From Silene conica (lineage: Eukaryota; Streptophyta; Magnoliopsida; Caryophyllales; Caryophyllaceae), in contig CM055314.2 in assembly GCA_029255685.2 (NCBI GenBank), positions 70,940,815 through 71,004,814 of the forward strand: DNA of 64,000 bases. Direction: 5' to 3'. The notes beneath the pieces were generated by a model, which was not told where the DNA came from, made no database searches, and was given only the letters and a program-made list of their open reading frames with translations. Shown one piece after another: positions 9,501 through 24,214 of the stretch; position 1 is the stretch's first letter, and each line of letters begins with the position of its first letter. The translations under genes and the position numbers were made by a program.

Positions 9501-12380
9501 GGAAAACAAGTGGAAAAAGTTGATCGATATTTAACTTGGCTAAGGGCTCACAAGTCAGCGAAAGGGGACATGACTGATTATGATAAGGAAGTTGCTTTGA
9601 AAATTGTAAGTTGAACATTTTTGTAATTTAACTCGGTTTAGTTCAGTTGTTTAATTTATTAGTGCTATTTATTCATTTTTTTGGCTGCTAAAAACTTAAT
9701 TAATATTGCTGATTTGCAGGAATCCCTTGAAAAGGATGTTGAGGCTGGTTTATTTGTGCCCGAAGGACGGGAAGACATACTCGCTAAGGCGATAGGCAAG
9801 CCTGAGCATCCGGGCCGTGTGCGAGGAATTCCTCAAGGTATTTCAATAACTGAGTATTTTGGGAAGGGACCAAAAAAACCGACAAGAGAAGAGTTGTACG
9901 AGAAGATCAATTGCATGCAACTCCAAATTGATGACTTGGAAAAGCTGAAATCAGTGATGATGCAGTTTTGGCTAACTGGTGAGAAGCCAAGTACTAAAGT
10001 ATTAGACGATTTAATGCACGGAGGAGCATCTATGAGTACCGAGGGATCGACAAATTCTACATCACTACCCGTGAGTGAAGAGCCACGCCCAGAGGAGACA
10101 CCCCGAGAGGAGGATTATCAAACACCCAAGACCAATGTTCTGAAGATTCCAAGCATATCACCACGGCAGGTTGTAAAAGGTTTTCATTAAGAAGGATATG
10201 TAAGCTTTGCATTTAAAACACTATCTAGTTCAAAGTTTGAAAACACTAATCTATCTATACAGGGGTCTCACAGGCAATCACTCTCACTAAAAGGAGTGCA
10301 ATCACTACAAGTGACTGAGGATCCACCCCGAGAGGAGGATTATGGTACACCCAAGACCAATGTTTTGAAGATTCCTGGCCCAGTAACAGAACAGGTATAT
10401 ATATTTAAGCTTTTCATTAAATACGCTACTTTAAAGTAAATGAAAAAAGTTTGAAATTCTACTATAACTTAAATTTTCAGGCTTGGAAAGATTGTGTGCT
10501 ATCACTGCCAAAAAATTCATCGAAGATAGTGGCTTCAGGAATGGTATACCTATCAAAGAAGGACGAATTTGTTTCCATTCATGGCAGTGCCCTTTGTGAT
10601 GGTTTTAGAAAAGTGTCAATCAAGGAAATCTATTCTGGGTCGGAAAATGTTGATTTACCATTGCCTGTTGGTGATATGATAACATTGACTCATGCTAAGG
10701 GTTCATTTATTCAGTGGCCGCAAACTCATATACATAGTCCTGTTGATAAGGTAACTACGATTTCTAGCTAGTATAATGATATAACATACACTGAGAGTTG
10801 TACCATTTATTAATTTATTTATGCCAACATTTAGATAACCATGAAAAAGAATGATCAAGGAAAAAATAAAGCAGCAGCAAAGAAGTCCAAGCCTCAGAAG
10901 TGTTCGCCCTCGATTTCGCCATCTTCTTTCCTTGGAATTGAAGTTAGTCACAATTTTAAGCAAAAGCAGAGGACCATGGATTTGAAGTTGTTAGAAACTG
11001 AGGCTCGGGTTTTAAAGGCAAGTGGGACAATGATCAATGTTCCCATTGATGAACATGTGTTACACAATAAACAAACTTGCTACCTTAGCTATGAAGAGGT
11101 TGTTCATTTGTTAGATGAACAAATGATTGGTGCCTCTCACATTACACTCTTTATGAGGTTCGGTCTTTTTGTTTAAGCTGCCCCTTTGCAATCCCATTAT
11201 TAGTATATATCTGATAATATGCAAACTAGTACTAGATAGTTACTATGGATTCTTATTGTTGTAGGTATTTGAGTGATCTTGCCGATACCATGCAAATTAG
11301 TAGTCACTATGGATTCTTGTGCCCCGAGACATTGTCCTCAGAATCCGTTGCTCCGGATGAAAATTATCGATCCGATTATGTTGCTAGGGCAATGACATGT
11401 ACCGATTGTGGAAAAGGTCGGAAACTTATATTTGCTCCATATGCCCAGGGGTACGTAATTATAAATTTCTTTTCATAGTATTATTATTGATGACTTGATT
11501 AATTATTTTATTATTTTTGTCAATATTTAAGTTGATATCTTCGTTGTATTTTTCTATAACTTGTAGTAAGCATTGGATGTTGGGCGTGATCAATCCGGCT
11601 CAAAGTACAGTGTATTGGTGTGATCCTGCCGGACATACAGAGCCTCGTCAATTTTTCATGGATACAATTACCAAGTATGCATGTCTAACTTATTTCTGAT
11701 CTTTTTTATTTTGCCTTCATATATTATACCTCCCGTTACTCCCCTGCATTTGCCTTAAAATGTTTCTGTAGGCTAGGAACAAAAGTTAAGCCACCCAAAA
11801 GCCATCAATCATAGACCTTAGCTTGTTTTTCTATTATACTTGAAATTAACGCTTCATTATCAACTAAAACTGAATAAATATATAAACCTGGCTATCTATA
11901 TATACAGGGCCTTTGAGAAAAGGAACTCTATCGATGCACTTGCAAAATATGAGGCCAACGGCGTTGTTTGGAAAAAGATTAAGGTATCTTAACATATTGT
12001 TTCTCTTATTAAGTATAGTGCATGTGAAGTATTTAATTTATTTATAATATGAGCTCCCCTTTCAGGCCCCTTTGCAGCCTCTTGGTTCCGTTTTATGTGG
12101 ATACTATATTTGTCGATACATGTTGGACATCGTCAAAGGAAGATATGTTACGGTTACTCCAAATGTATGTTTTTGGATTTTTAGTTCATCTACTTACTTA
12201 CCTCTATCATTTTACTTATATAGGAGTCTTGGATAGAATTTTTCTAACCAATTTTTGAAAATTTGTTTGTAGTTCATGCTTAGAGCCCCGGTGACATATT
12301 CACTTGAGCAAATTGATGAGGTGAGGGATATATGGGCTAACTTTGCGCTCCAATTTAAGTCAGCCATGAACGATGCATGA
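6588..12380 (+). CDS. CACTA-1 second gene: En/Spm plant-transposase, DUF8039-like and Ulp1-type protease, 13 exons, 825 aa
   Basis: Exons with GT-AG borders: 6588-6887, 8986-9192, 9298-9390, 9480-9605, 9720-10169, 10263-10394, 10481-10750, 10835-11157, 11265-11450, 11567-11674, 11908-11983, 12066-12164, 12273-12380. Together they give one open frame of 825 codons plus stop. Residues about 40-330 resemble the plant Ptta/En/Spm transposase region (WRKWKCTLVREWM, GSRAGYRGIQ). Exon 7 (about 437-526) looks like a DUF8039 domain ending in IQWP. The C-terminal third is a Ulp1/C48 cysteine-protease fold: His698 (KHWMLGVI), Asp715 (YWCDPAGH), Gln761 and Cys768 (VLCGYYICRYM). The His-Asp spacing of 17 equals that of yeast Ulp1. 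Such proteases are a known passenger in some plant CACTA groups. Exons 5 and 6 share a duplicated segment. Intron 1 is unusually long and contains host DNA. Confidence 0.88.
6888..8985 (+). other. Intron 1 of the CACTA-1 second gene, with captured host DNA
   Basis: This 2.1-kb intron is far longer than the other introns (about 75-330 bp). It contains a host MACPF first coding exon at 8403-8663. The 1.5 kb before that exon (6888-8402) has no transposase-like reading frame and plausibly includes the host gene's upstream or untranslated DNA. Within it, GCACAAGCTTCTGTTTTGA occurs twice (about 8219-8237 and 8283-8301). After the captured exon, 8664-8985 is non-coding and probably begins with host intron sequence. 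The exact edges of the captured block cannot be seen without the donor gene. Confidence 0.7.
8403..8663 (+). pseudogene. Captured first coding exon of a host MACPF (NSL1/CAD1-like) gene
   Basis: An ATG opens 87 codons that match the N-terminus of plant MACPF-domain proteins of the NSL1/CAD1 group, which restrain salicylic-acid-linked cell death. The recognisable parts are IGRGYDISTDLRLKFCKG, LPGGIVVPNVPNSIKCDKG and SIKCDKGERTRIRSDVLSF. From memory Arabidopsis NSL1 has closely similar text at this place (GGIVV, SIKCDKGERTR, RSDILSF). The exon ends ...SFQQ at a GT donor (CAG|GTACTG), after which the frame soon stops, as expected of a genomic exon-intron boundary. The rest of the MACPF protein is absent from the window, so this is a fragment carried by the transposon. 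It has no internal stop, and its start and end are both in phase 0. Confidence 0.87.
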
Positions 12381-12639
12381 TGAAGTTTAGCTTAAGTCGT
12401 AGCTAGAAGTTTAGCTTAAGTACATACGTATGTAGCTAGAATTTGTGGATCGGAAAGTATGTTGATATATATGAATGATGTAGTATTTGGAGATTTTTCT
12501 CTATATATGGCTAATTTTTGACCTGAATATAGTTGTTGGAGCAATGTTATTGTACGCTATTAGCGATGTAGCTTATTTGCAGGAAAAATTATATATAATA
12601 GGCCGGAAGAATTATAAATTAATTTATTAAAAAAAAATA
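12381..12639 (+). other. 3' flank of the CACTA-1 second gene
   Basis: A short AT-rich untranslated stretch lies between the stop codon and the right subterminal repeats. GTAGCTAGAA-like and TTTAGCTTAAGT phrases repeat near 12388-12440. No gene is seen. Confidence 0.5.
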
Positions 12640-13137
12640 GCAGGTGCAAAGAGAACGGTTGTGTTCTCAAGCGTGCTCTATTAATTCAAAAATATGGCGC
12701 GAAGTTTGAACATGTTGAACAAAAGAGAACGGTTCATCTAGGAACCGTGCTGGAAAGTGGGTTAGATGTCAAGCAAAGAGCACGGTTAGTGTACATATAG
12801 GACGGAGCAAAGAGAACGGTTCCTTTTGGAACCGTGCTGGAAAGGGGGAAAAGAGAACGGTTCACCTAGGAACCGTGCTGGAAAGTGGGCTAGATGTCAA
12901 GCAAAGAGCACGGTTAGTGTACACATAGGACGGGGCAAAGAGACCGGTTCCTGTTGGAACCGTGCTGGAAAGTGGGCAAAGAGACCGGGTCCTTTTTGAA
13001 CCGTGCTGATAAGTGGACAACAAAGAAGACGGTTGAACCGTTCTCTTAGGTAAAGAGGACGGCCATGGGGAGCACGGTTCCGCCACTCATACGAGAACGG
13101 TTTTAAACCGTCTTCGTATCGATATTTTGTAGTAGTG
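12640..13137. repeat. CACTA-1 right subterminal and terminal repeats
   Basis: Multiple copies of AAAGAGAACGGTT paired with AACCGTGCTGGAAAG run from about 12648 to 13110. A larger unit of roughly 115-125 bp (AGAACGGTTCA...GGAACCGTGCTGG...GCAAAGAGCACGGTTAGTGTACA) appears at least twice (about 12724-12800 and 12854-12930). The array uses the same core motif as the left end. The terminal repeat closes at 13137. Confidence 0.88.
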
Positions 13138-13564
13138 CTTTAACATGCTCTGGCACAAACTTAGAGGACAGAATCCCCTTGAACCCTTCCCAGCGTACAT
13201 ATTCTGACCCGATCTCTTCCGCAGCTGCCTTGATCTCTTCTTTATTGTTATTCCACCATAACCTAGCTGTACCCTTTAGATAGAACACAGCTTGGTCCAC
13301 CTTCATCGATTCTGGTACAGACAGCAGTTCGAAAATACTCTCGAACTCTCGGCACCACTCTGCAAGTAAACTCGGTGCTCCTTCCCCATCGTACTTGGTG
13401 GGGTTATGCCTAGAAATATTATTGCTCATTTTGATTGCATCAGATTGGGTGTTTGCCCCAATCCTAGCTAGGAGAGCAGCGTTGATAGCTAGTAGACGAT
13501 CGAATTCTTCTTGCGATACATTAGCAGTGTTGGGTTCTCTCCTGGGAGGCATTTTGCTACACAA
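13138..13564 (-). pseudogene. Ty3/gypsy gag N-terminal part (right piece of split element)
   Basis: On the minus strand the gag most likely begins at the ATG ending at 13552 (MPPRREPNTANVSQEEFDR). It continues into a typical Retrotrans_gag region (YDGEGAPSLLAEWCREFESI, VFYLKGTARLWWNN). It is cut by CACTA-1 at 13137/13138, and the rest of gag resumes at 913. Fossil copy of a structural gene. Confidence 0.92.
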
Positions 13565-14142
13565 GTGACAAAGTTTATGAGCATCCTAGGTCAACTCCTA
13601 CTCTGACTTGATCTTGCTAACATACATAACCCAGCATGTAACTTCTCTCATACGGTTAAGGCCTATTTAACATTGTATTACAAGTCTACCTTAAGGCTTA
13701 GGGATCACATAACCACATGCATATATGCATACAAATTACACTCATATTCAAAACTAAGATATAAACTCATGTTCTCAATGCTTGGAAATAACAACATTTA
13801 CATGTCACTCATCATGTAACATCACTTTCATGCTTCACAGTGTGCATAAATATATTCATCCATCATAACTTACCTCACTTCCTTGGCGCTGAAAAGTTAG
13901 TACAACATAGATATATTATATATCTGCCTTGGGTCTTTCCAAACTACCCACACTCTTCAACTCTCAAGGTAACCATGTTAGACTGAAAGGGCCAGTGGCT
14001 TGGTTTGAGGGGGCCCCTAACTCATCCCAACTCCTAGGGCTCCTAACAGTTACTAACTTGGGGTTCATTTTATTTAGACACTCCTAAGTTCATCATTTTC
14101 ATTTTAGTTTAGGCCTGAGGATCGTTCGCTCTGATACCACTT
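13565..14142 (-). other. Ty3/gypsy leader with primer-binding site
   Basis: Untranslated leader between LTR and gag. The + strand reads GCTCTGATACCA at 14128-14139, which on the element's strand is TGGTATCAGAGC, complementary to the 3' end of initiator-Met tRNA. It is separated from the LTR by 3 bp. No coding sequence. Confidence 0.9.
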
Positions 14143-16653
<2,511 letters not shown>

Positions 16654-17382
16654 TGTTATGGGACATGTGTGACATGTTACAAATTAACACAATTGACAAA
16701 AATAAAATGGGTCTATTATCCACCCCATATCAGCCGTGACATAGTATACACAATGTGATTGTGAGTATTATACACTAAACCTAAGTTTAGGTGTGTAAGG
16801 ATGTGTAAGATATGTAAGACATATTGTGTGCTTTGTGTAGGAAAAAGAATGCCATGCATTGGCCTTGTGTTGCTTGAGATGGACGACCATATTGCTTGGA
16901 CAAGCAAGGTCATCTTATTTTCTTATAAGTACATGGCACACTACATGCACACTACTAGTTGTTCCATACTTAGTCATTATTCTTACCACATCTCATTCTC
17001 AACATATTCACTAGAAAATAGTCCTTCTAGTATTGAAAATCATTTTATTCTAATAATATTAAGAGTAATGTTATTATTAATTCTAGTATACTAATACTAT
17101 TTTTCTAGTAACAAAAATAGTCTTGGTTTGAGATAGGGTCCTTGATACGCATCTTTTGGAGACGATTTTATGTTAAATTGTAATAAGGGTATTCGGTTTT
17201 GAAGACTCATATTAATAGGTGATTAGTTGAGTATAAACCTTCTAAAACCAATGTAAGGACATTCATTCATCTTATGATATCATCATGCATGCATAAGATC
17301 TTATTAAGTTTTATAACCTAAACTTAAAGAAACAAAACTCACATTAGATATGAGTATAAAATCTGGAATTTCATTTCCAACA
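16654..17382 (+). repeat. Copia-1 left LTR, 3' portion
   Basis: These 729 bp match the last 729 bp of the right LTR (24764-25492) with about 15 visible differences. The LTR ends TTTCCAACA just before the primer site. Confidence 0.93.
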
Positions 17383-19835
17383 AGTGGTATCAGAGCATTA
17401 CGGTTGTTGCATGCATGATCGGATTCATGTTTTATGTTAAACGGATTAACATACATATTTCGAAATTATTGTATTTATTATGATAAATCACAAAATAATT
17501 TTGCATGTTAAAGTTTCTGATTCTAAAATGGTTTTAGGACATAAATTTTTTTTTATGGATTTTTATTGTTCATTTTATATTTATTTGTATATTTTGTAGT
17601 TTAAATCGGTTTTAAACAACAATTAATGGGAAAAATATTTATACATAGTTTTTGGCCGAGATTCTTTGATATGTTCTCACATGCATATTTTATATATTGT
17701 ATATAATATTTTGTAACAAATGGAGTTATTATGCATGGATTATAAATTTTATGAGATAAATAGTCATAAAATCAGTTAAAATGGGTATAGGAGGTTATAT
17801 TTTGAATCTGACCTTGAAAATTTTATGAGTAGTCACACTCAATATATACAGTACCTATAAAATGTTTCGGACTTATTGGACATATTTTGCATGATTAATG
17901 ATTTTTATAGTAAAAATCGCATTAATAGTGACTCAAATTCGACTTTAATAGTTATAGTTGGAATTTTGCCATAACAATTTTTACACAATGTCACATGCAA
18001 TATTTACAGAATGTATAAAAATTTTGGGAATTTATTCTCGAATGATGCATGATTTATGATTTTAATAGTTAAAATCGAGTATATAATGACTTATTGTGTT
18101 AAAAATAGTTAATCTTAAGTTTATGGCATAAAATTTTACCCATAGATGTCTTATATAATAGGAACATCAGATCTAAAAGTTGGATATCAAAAGGTTTCTG
18201 TTTTTATGATTATTAATTTTTAATGAGTTAATTAGCTAATAATCGTAATTTATGAGTCATAAAATAAAATTTCGAGTATGGTCTGTAATTTTTGGTCATT
18301 TCCAGATTCTAATATATATTTTAGGATGACTAAAAATTTATTGCAATTTATTGCAAGTTTTTATAATTTAAATCGGATTTTTAACAATAAAAACGACTTT
18401 TATACGATTTATTTAAGAAATAAACTATATATATTTGCATACGACCATTTTAATAATTTCTGAATTTTTAGAAAATTTCCAGAAAGTTTAAATTTTTGAA
18501 TTTTAAATTTTGAATTTTATTGACTCATTTGGCCATATTTTGTTTATTTTCCCGTATATACAAGTAATTTATGAACAATAATGCAAAATCAAGTTAAATC
18601 ATGATCAAACATTAGTAAAGACTAAACATTGATTTCTAAAGAGTGTTAGGATGATTAACTTAGACATAAATGAGATTTATGTAATTTTGATGATCTTAAT
18701 AGTTAAAGTCGCGCATATCCGTAAAAACCGTAAACAAATATGAGATATTTGCTCCCATCAGGCGATTTGGCATTAAAAATTGAGCATGTGTATACATATT
18801 TTATTATTGCATTTATTTAATATGAATGTCATATTTGAATGTTTTTATATAATTTGGAATTATGTAATTTTTCTTAGTATGGCCTTAGTTTTAATCAATA
18901 TTACCCGTAATGAAAGGGGATATTGATTCGGTTGTAATTTATGTGATCTCGTATCACGGGTTTGTAATTTAATTCAAATTTCAGTTTTACAATAGAGTAG
19001 TTGTATTATTTTATTGTAATTCCGGAGATCCAAAAGACGGTGCCATACGGAAAGGAGTTCCGACAAGACGGTGTTTTCTTGGATGGCGTGCCAATGAAGT
19101 TCAAGGGACCATGGAGTTGGTTTCCGAATTTGTAATAGTTAATTAGTTTTTACTATTACTAGGAAGGCCATACTAGGATTTTATTGCTTTATTGCTTTTA
19201 TTTTTGCATTATTTATATGTTTGCATGCATAGCCAAATCGCCATAAACATGCATATTAGTTTAGATCGTTAAAAACGACCGTGTCAATTACAATTATCGA
19301 GTTCACCGATTTAATTCGCTTAAAGGAGATAAATAATAAATTGACAAGACCTCTATATTAAACAAAAACAATTGAGAATTAGCCTTACCAAATAGTAGAA
19401 CCCATGAGCTTCTATTTTGTGGGGTGGTGCTAGTCCAGTGGGCAGTACGAACCTCATTACGTAGGATAAGTGGGGCGATGGGGTGGATTCAGTCCAGTGG
19501 GCGGATCGCATCTCGATGCAATTGAAATTTGGTTTGTACTCAACGGAAGTGTAGAGGACAAGTGGTATATGTGTTCCGGGCTAAGATGTATAAATAATGA
19601 TTTGTCATCAACCAAGAGTTCTATGGTAGAACCGGTTTATTTTAACCCACCAAACAATATCATTGGGTCGGAGTTCCAGTGGTTCACGATTTCGGTAGTA
19701 TGAGTTTGGGTCTTGGAATCATTTATAAAATTGGATTGAGGTCATTTTATAGATGCCAAAACTTGTCAACATTATTTACAAATTTACAAAACGATAAATG
19801 TTAATTTTTCCTTCATCTCTTGTAGTAATTGAAAA
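17383..19835 (+). other. Copia-1 primer site and long untranslated leader
   Basis: TGGTATCAGAGC at 17385-17396 is the initiator-Met primer-binding site, two bases after the LTR. The following 2.4 kb is AT-rich and non-coding. A phrase containing CAGTCCAGTGGGC is repeated near 19432-19502. No other gene is seen. Confidence 0.85.
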
Positions 19836-20845
19836 ATGGATGCTTTCAATAGTCTCTTTCCGATCACCATTGATAACTGGCAAAAATACTGTGACGATGA
19901 TTCGACTAGAGAATTGCGCTTTACGATCGACAACAATGAAAATCTTTGTCTAGTAACCGCTCTGCTCTACCTTGACCAATCATGATGTCTCATCATGATT
20001 GTGATAATCTTGTCTCTCAAATGAACTCAATGTCTTTAAAGACAAAAAGGGATGAGGAGATGAGTGGGAGCACAAGCGGAACACCTCTTTCCGTTATGAA
20101 AGGAAGGAAGTTTAAAATGATGAAGAGAGGAAAGCGACCCATAAAGGGAGTAGCTAGTGGGACTACTACGACCAGAAAACGGGGTACTAAACCTTTTGAA
20201 ATGTGTCACCATTGTTTTGAGTTTGGCCATTGGAGGCGTAACTGCCCCAGATATTTGGAGGACATCAAAGATGGAATCATCACTCCAAAGAGTAAGACTC
20301 TATCCGAAATATATGTTATTGACATTAATTTCACCTCCTCTATAACATGGGTATTGGATACTGGTTGTGGATCTCACCTTTGCAATCATTTACAGGGGCT
20401 AAGAAGTGTGGAGAAGCTAGATAAAAGAGACGTGGATCTCAGACTTGGAAATGGGGCTAGGGTAGCCGCTTCTTCAAAGGGAACCTACGTACTACATTTA
20501 GCTAGTGGTTATGAGTTGTATTTGAAAGATTGTTATTATGTACCCTCTTTATCAAAGAACATCATTTCGGTTGCCATGTTGGACATGGAAGGTTTTTCAT
20601 TCATAATCAAGAATAATTTTCGTGAAATACATCGAAATGGCTTGGTGGTAGGCCAAGCAAATTCCGTAAATGGGATTTATGTGCTCAACAACTCAAAATC
20701 TATTAATGTCCATAATGTGCAAACGAAAAGACTAAAATCAAGTGATCCAAATGAATCGTTCATTTGGCATTGCCGTCTAGGTGACATAAATGAAAATCGC
20801 ATTAAGAAATTAGTATCGACTAATATCATCAAACCATTCGATTAA
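19836..20845 (+). pseudogene. Copia-1 gag remnant, zinc knuckle, protease and pre-integrase region
   Basis: The gag start (MDAFNSLFPITIDNWQKY) is recognisable. Further on are a zinc knuckle (CHHCFEFGHWRRNC), the aspartic protease signature WVLDTGCGSHLCN, and a GAG-pre-integrase segment (FIWHCRLGDINENRIKKL). The coding region is broken and read only as a fossil. Confidence 0.88.
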
Positions 20846-20884
20846 ATATCATATGGAGTATGCGAATCATGTCTTCTTGGTAAG

Positions 20885-21440
20885 ATGACTCGATCGCCTT
20901 TTAGTGGAAAAGGTGAAAGAGCAAGTGATTTGTTAGGACTAATACATACTGATGTATGTGGTCCAATGACAATCACCGCAAGAGGAAATTATGACTACTT
21001 TATTACTTTTACTGATGATTTGAGTAGATATGAGTATATCTACTTAATCAAATACAAAAGTGAAGCATTTGAAAAGTTCAAAGAATTTCAAAATGAAGTA
21101 GAGAACCAAACCAATAGAAAGATCAAAGCACTTCGATCAGATCGTGGTGGCGAATATCTGAGCAATGAATTTGATTCTCATTTAAAAGATTGTGGCATAG
21201 TATCACAACTTACTCCACCTGGAACACCACAACTTAATGGTGTTTCTGAAAGGAGAAATCGAACCTTATTAGATATGGTTCGATAAATGATGAGTCTTAC
21301 AGATCCCCCCGATTCATTTTGGGGATTTGCACTCCAAACCGCAATTCACTCCTTAAATAGGAGTCCCACTAAAGCTGCAAATAAAATTCCATATGAGATA
21401 TGGAAAGGGAAGGTCCCGAATTTGTCATATATTAAGATAT
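20885..21440 (+). pseudogene. Copia-1 integrase remnant
   Basis: rve-type integrase core: LGLIHTDVCGPM, YFITFTDDLSRYEYIYLI, LRSDRGGEYLS and GVSERRNRTLLDMVR carry the catalytic Asp-Asp-Glu positions. Fossil copy. Confidence 0.9.
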
Positions 21441-21533
21441 AGGGTTGCAGGGCTTATGTTAAGAACAAGTCTACCGATAAACTTGCACCCAAATCTGACA
21501 AATGCACATTTGTAGGATATCCACTCAATACTC

Positions 21534-23420
21534 GTGCATACTACTTCTATAATTCTCAAGAGAACAAAGTGTTTGTCTCGAGAAGCTGTCTTTTTAGAAA
21601 ATGACTTCATTTCTAAAAGACAGAGTGGGAGAAAATATGAACTTGAAGAAATTCAAGATCAGGAGCCACAAATAGAAGTAGAAGTGACTCAAGAAGACAT
21701 TCCTTCTTCGTCAAATGTTGTAGTTCATGCTCCAGTACCTAGGAGGTCTGGGAGAATGAGTCACCAACCTGAAAGATATATTGGTGTCATTGAGGTAGGA
21801 GACGCTTTAGACGTCTTTCTAATGGAAAATGATGAACCATCAACCTACAAAGGAGCCATATCTAGTCCAAATTCAGCTTTTTGGCTTGAAGCCATGAAAT
21901 CCGAAATTAATTCTATGAAAGATAATCAAGTTTGGAACTTGGTTGATTTGCCTGAAAACGTTAAACCGCTTCAGTGCAAATGGATCTTCAAGATCAAGAA
22001 TGGCATAGAGGGACATGATGTTGTCTACAAAGCTAGGCTTGTAGCAAAAGGTTTCACTCAATTTCATGGTCTACACTATGATGAAACTTTTGCTCCGGTT
22101 GCTATGTTGAGATCAATTCGGATTATATTAGCGATTGCCGTATTTCATGATTATGAAATATGGCAAATGAATGTTAAAACCGCCTTCCTAAATGGGCATT
22201 TAGAGGAGGAGGTGTACATGGTACAACCTGAAGGTTTTAAGGATCCTAAAAATCCTAACAAAGTGTGCAAGCTAAATAGGTCCATTTATGGGCTTAAGCA
22301 AGCATCAAGAAGCTGGAATCATCGGTTCAATCATGTAATAAAAGAGAATGGGTTCACTCGAAGTGTCGAAGAACCTTGTTTATACATGAAGTTCAGTGGG
22401 AGCAAAGTTGTGTTCCTAATCTTGTATGTAGATGACATACTCCTCATTGGTAACGATGTTACCATGTTGACTTCAGTCAAGGAATGGTTAGGAAAGCATT
22501 TCCAAATGAAAGATTTGGGAAATGCACAACGCATACTGGGTATAAGGATCTTTAGAGAAAGATCCAGAAGAATATTGGCACTAAGCCAAGAATCTTATGT
22601 GGATAAGATCCTTCGTCGTTTCAACATGGAGAATTCTAAGAGAGGACTCGTTCCAATGGGGAGTGGGATTTCCTTGAGCAAATATCAATCACCCACTCCT
22701 GATGAAACAAAACATGTTGAACGAATGAAGGACATACCCTATGCTTCAGCTGTTGGGTCAATCATGTATGCCATGACTTGTACCCGTCCAGATGTGTCAT
22801 ATGGTTTAAGTATGACAAGTAGATACCAAGCCAATCCAGGTGAAAAGCACTGGATAGCCGTTAAGAATATCCTTAAGTACTTGAGAAGAACTAAGGACCT
22901 ATTCTTGGTGTTTGGAGGAGAAGATGAGTTGAGTGTAAAGGGTTACACCGACTCAAGCTTCCAAACAGATGCGGATGATATGAAATCCCAGGCTGGTTTT
23001 GTCTATATGATCAATGGTGGTGCGGTAAGCTGGAGAAGCTTCAAGGAGCCAGTTGTTGCAGATTCTACTACAGAGGCTGAGTATATTGCAGCATCAGAAG
23101 CTACGAAGGAAGCTGTGTGGATTACGCAGTTCTTGGAAGGACTAAAGGTAGTCCCCGAAGCCAAAGATCCTATTACAATTCTTTGTGATAATAGTGGGGC
23201 TATCTTTCAAGCAAAAGAGCCTAAGTCTAGCAATAAGTCCAAACATGTACTCAGAAAATTTCATGTAATTAGAGACTTTATTGAAAGGAAGGAAGTTGTG
23301 GTTTGTAAGGTTGGGACAGAGGATAATATTGCTGATCCTTTGACCAAGCCTTTATCGCAGGTTAAGCATGACCGACATGTAGCATCCATGGGTCTTAAAC
23401 GCATGCCTGATATGTACTAG
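21534..23420 (+). pseudogene. Copia-1 reverse transcriptase and RNase H
   Basis: The RVT_2 domain begins around 21870 (FWLEAMKSEINSM, WIFKIKNG) and contains the catalytic YVDDILLIGND near 22423. The RNase H domain follows (GYTDSSFQTD, STTEAEYIAAS, ILCDNSGAI). The region ends at the stop at 23420. Part of a broken element. Confidence 0.92.
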
Positions 23421-24214
23421 ATTATGAGAATGAAATAAAAGGTTATTTTCGAGTTGTTCATAATTCATTTATCTTAATAGAGTTTAAATACTCAAAAATT
23501 AAACAAGGTCATGGAAAATTCAAATGGGATGGTAAGACCATATTGAACCCCATTAAAGTGAATTGAATTATCTTGACCTCGCCCCTAGTTGCTTAAGTGA
23601 GGTGACATCTCAATGCAACCGGATATGTGATGCGATTGATGGCGAGTTCAATTGTCATAGAGTCATACAGGATGACTAATCGATCACCTAGGCATAGACA
23701 TGTTAAGATACATTTGTCGGGCTAATGACCGTTGATAGAGCTCTGGCATACTCTTATTAAAAGACTGCCTGGTCGTGACGGGAGCATCTATCGTGTTTCA
23801 CATGAGTCAGTTCTTGGACTAATGACTGTTCTCTGAGGTGGCATAGTTATCAGATTAACTTTGATTTATGTTCTAACACCTTCGTAACTGGGGTTTAAAA
23901 GGACATATTTTGGGTTTTGATGGGCTGTGGCCAGCCGGAAGGAATAAGTCGATTAGGAATTGTCCATCCCATGTCAGGGTTGAGAAATATCTCTAGCCAC
24001 TCGAGGAGAATAATAACTAAAAATGCGTGGCCACGCTCGGAAGGTATCTATAGTAGATAATTCCGGTCAGTAGTTATAACTCCAGATCGAGATAAACCAC
24101 TCTAGATTTAAATCAATTGCAGGCACGACCTGAGAGGACGCCATGCATTGAGTGGGAGATAGTAATAGGGCAAGAGAATTGGTAACACACACTTGTCTCG
24201 AACAAGTGGGAGAT
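23421..24214 (+). other. Copia-1 3' non-coding region and polypurine tract
   Basis: Non-coding stretch between pol and the LTR, ending in the purine-rich AAGTGGGAGAT immediately before the LTR. It is clearly related to 25700-26377 of the neighbouring copia copy, which confirms that the two are of one family. Confidence 0.85.

Larger units (their letters stand above)
914..13137 (+). mobile_element. CACTA-1: complete CACTA (En/Spm-type) DNA transposon, 12.2 kb
   Basis: The element starts CACTACTACAAA at 914 and ends TTTTGTAGTAGTG at 13137, so the terminal inverted repeats match. It is flanked by a 3-bp target duplication CTT (911-913 and 13138-13140), the length known for the CACTA superfamily. 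The flanks are two adjoining parts of one minus-strand gypsy gag, which independently proves the insertion. Both ends hold subterminal repeat arrays, and inside are two genes in the same direction: a TNP2 transposase and a 13-exon gene ending in a Ulp1-like protease. All reading frames look open, so it may be, or recently was, autonomous. It also carries a captured host MACPF exon at 8403-8663. Confidence 0.96.

Noticed and set aside
10703-10963. Minus-strand 86-residue frame
   Set aside because: Antisense to well-supported exons 7 and 8 of the CACTA-1 second gene.
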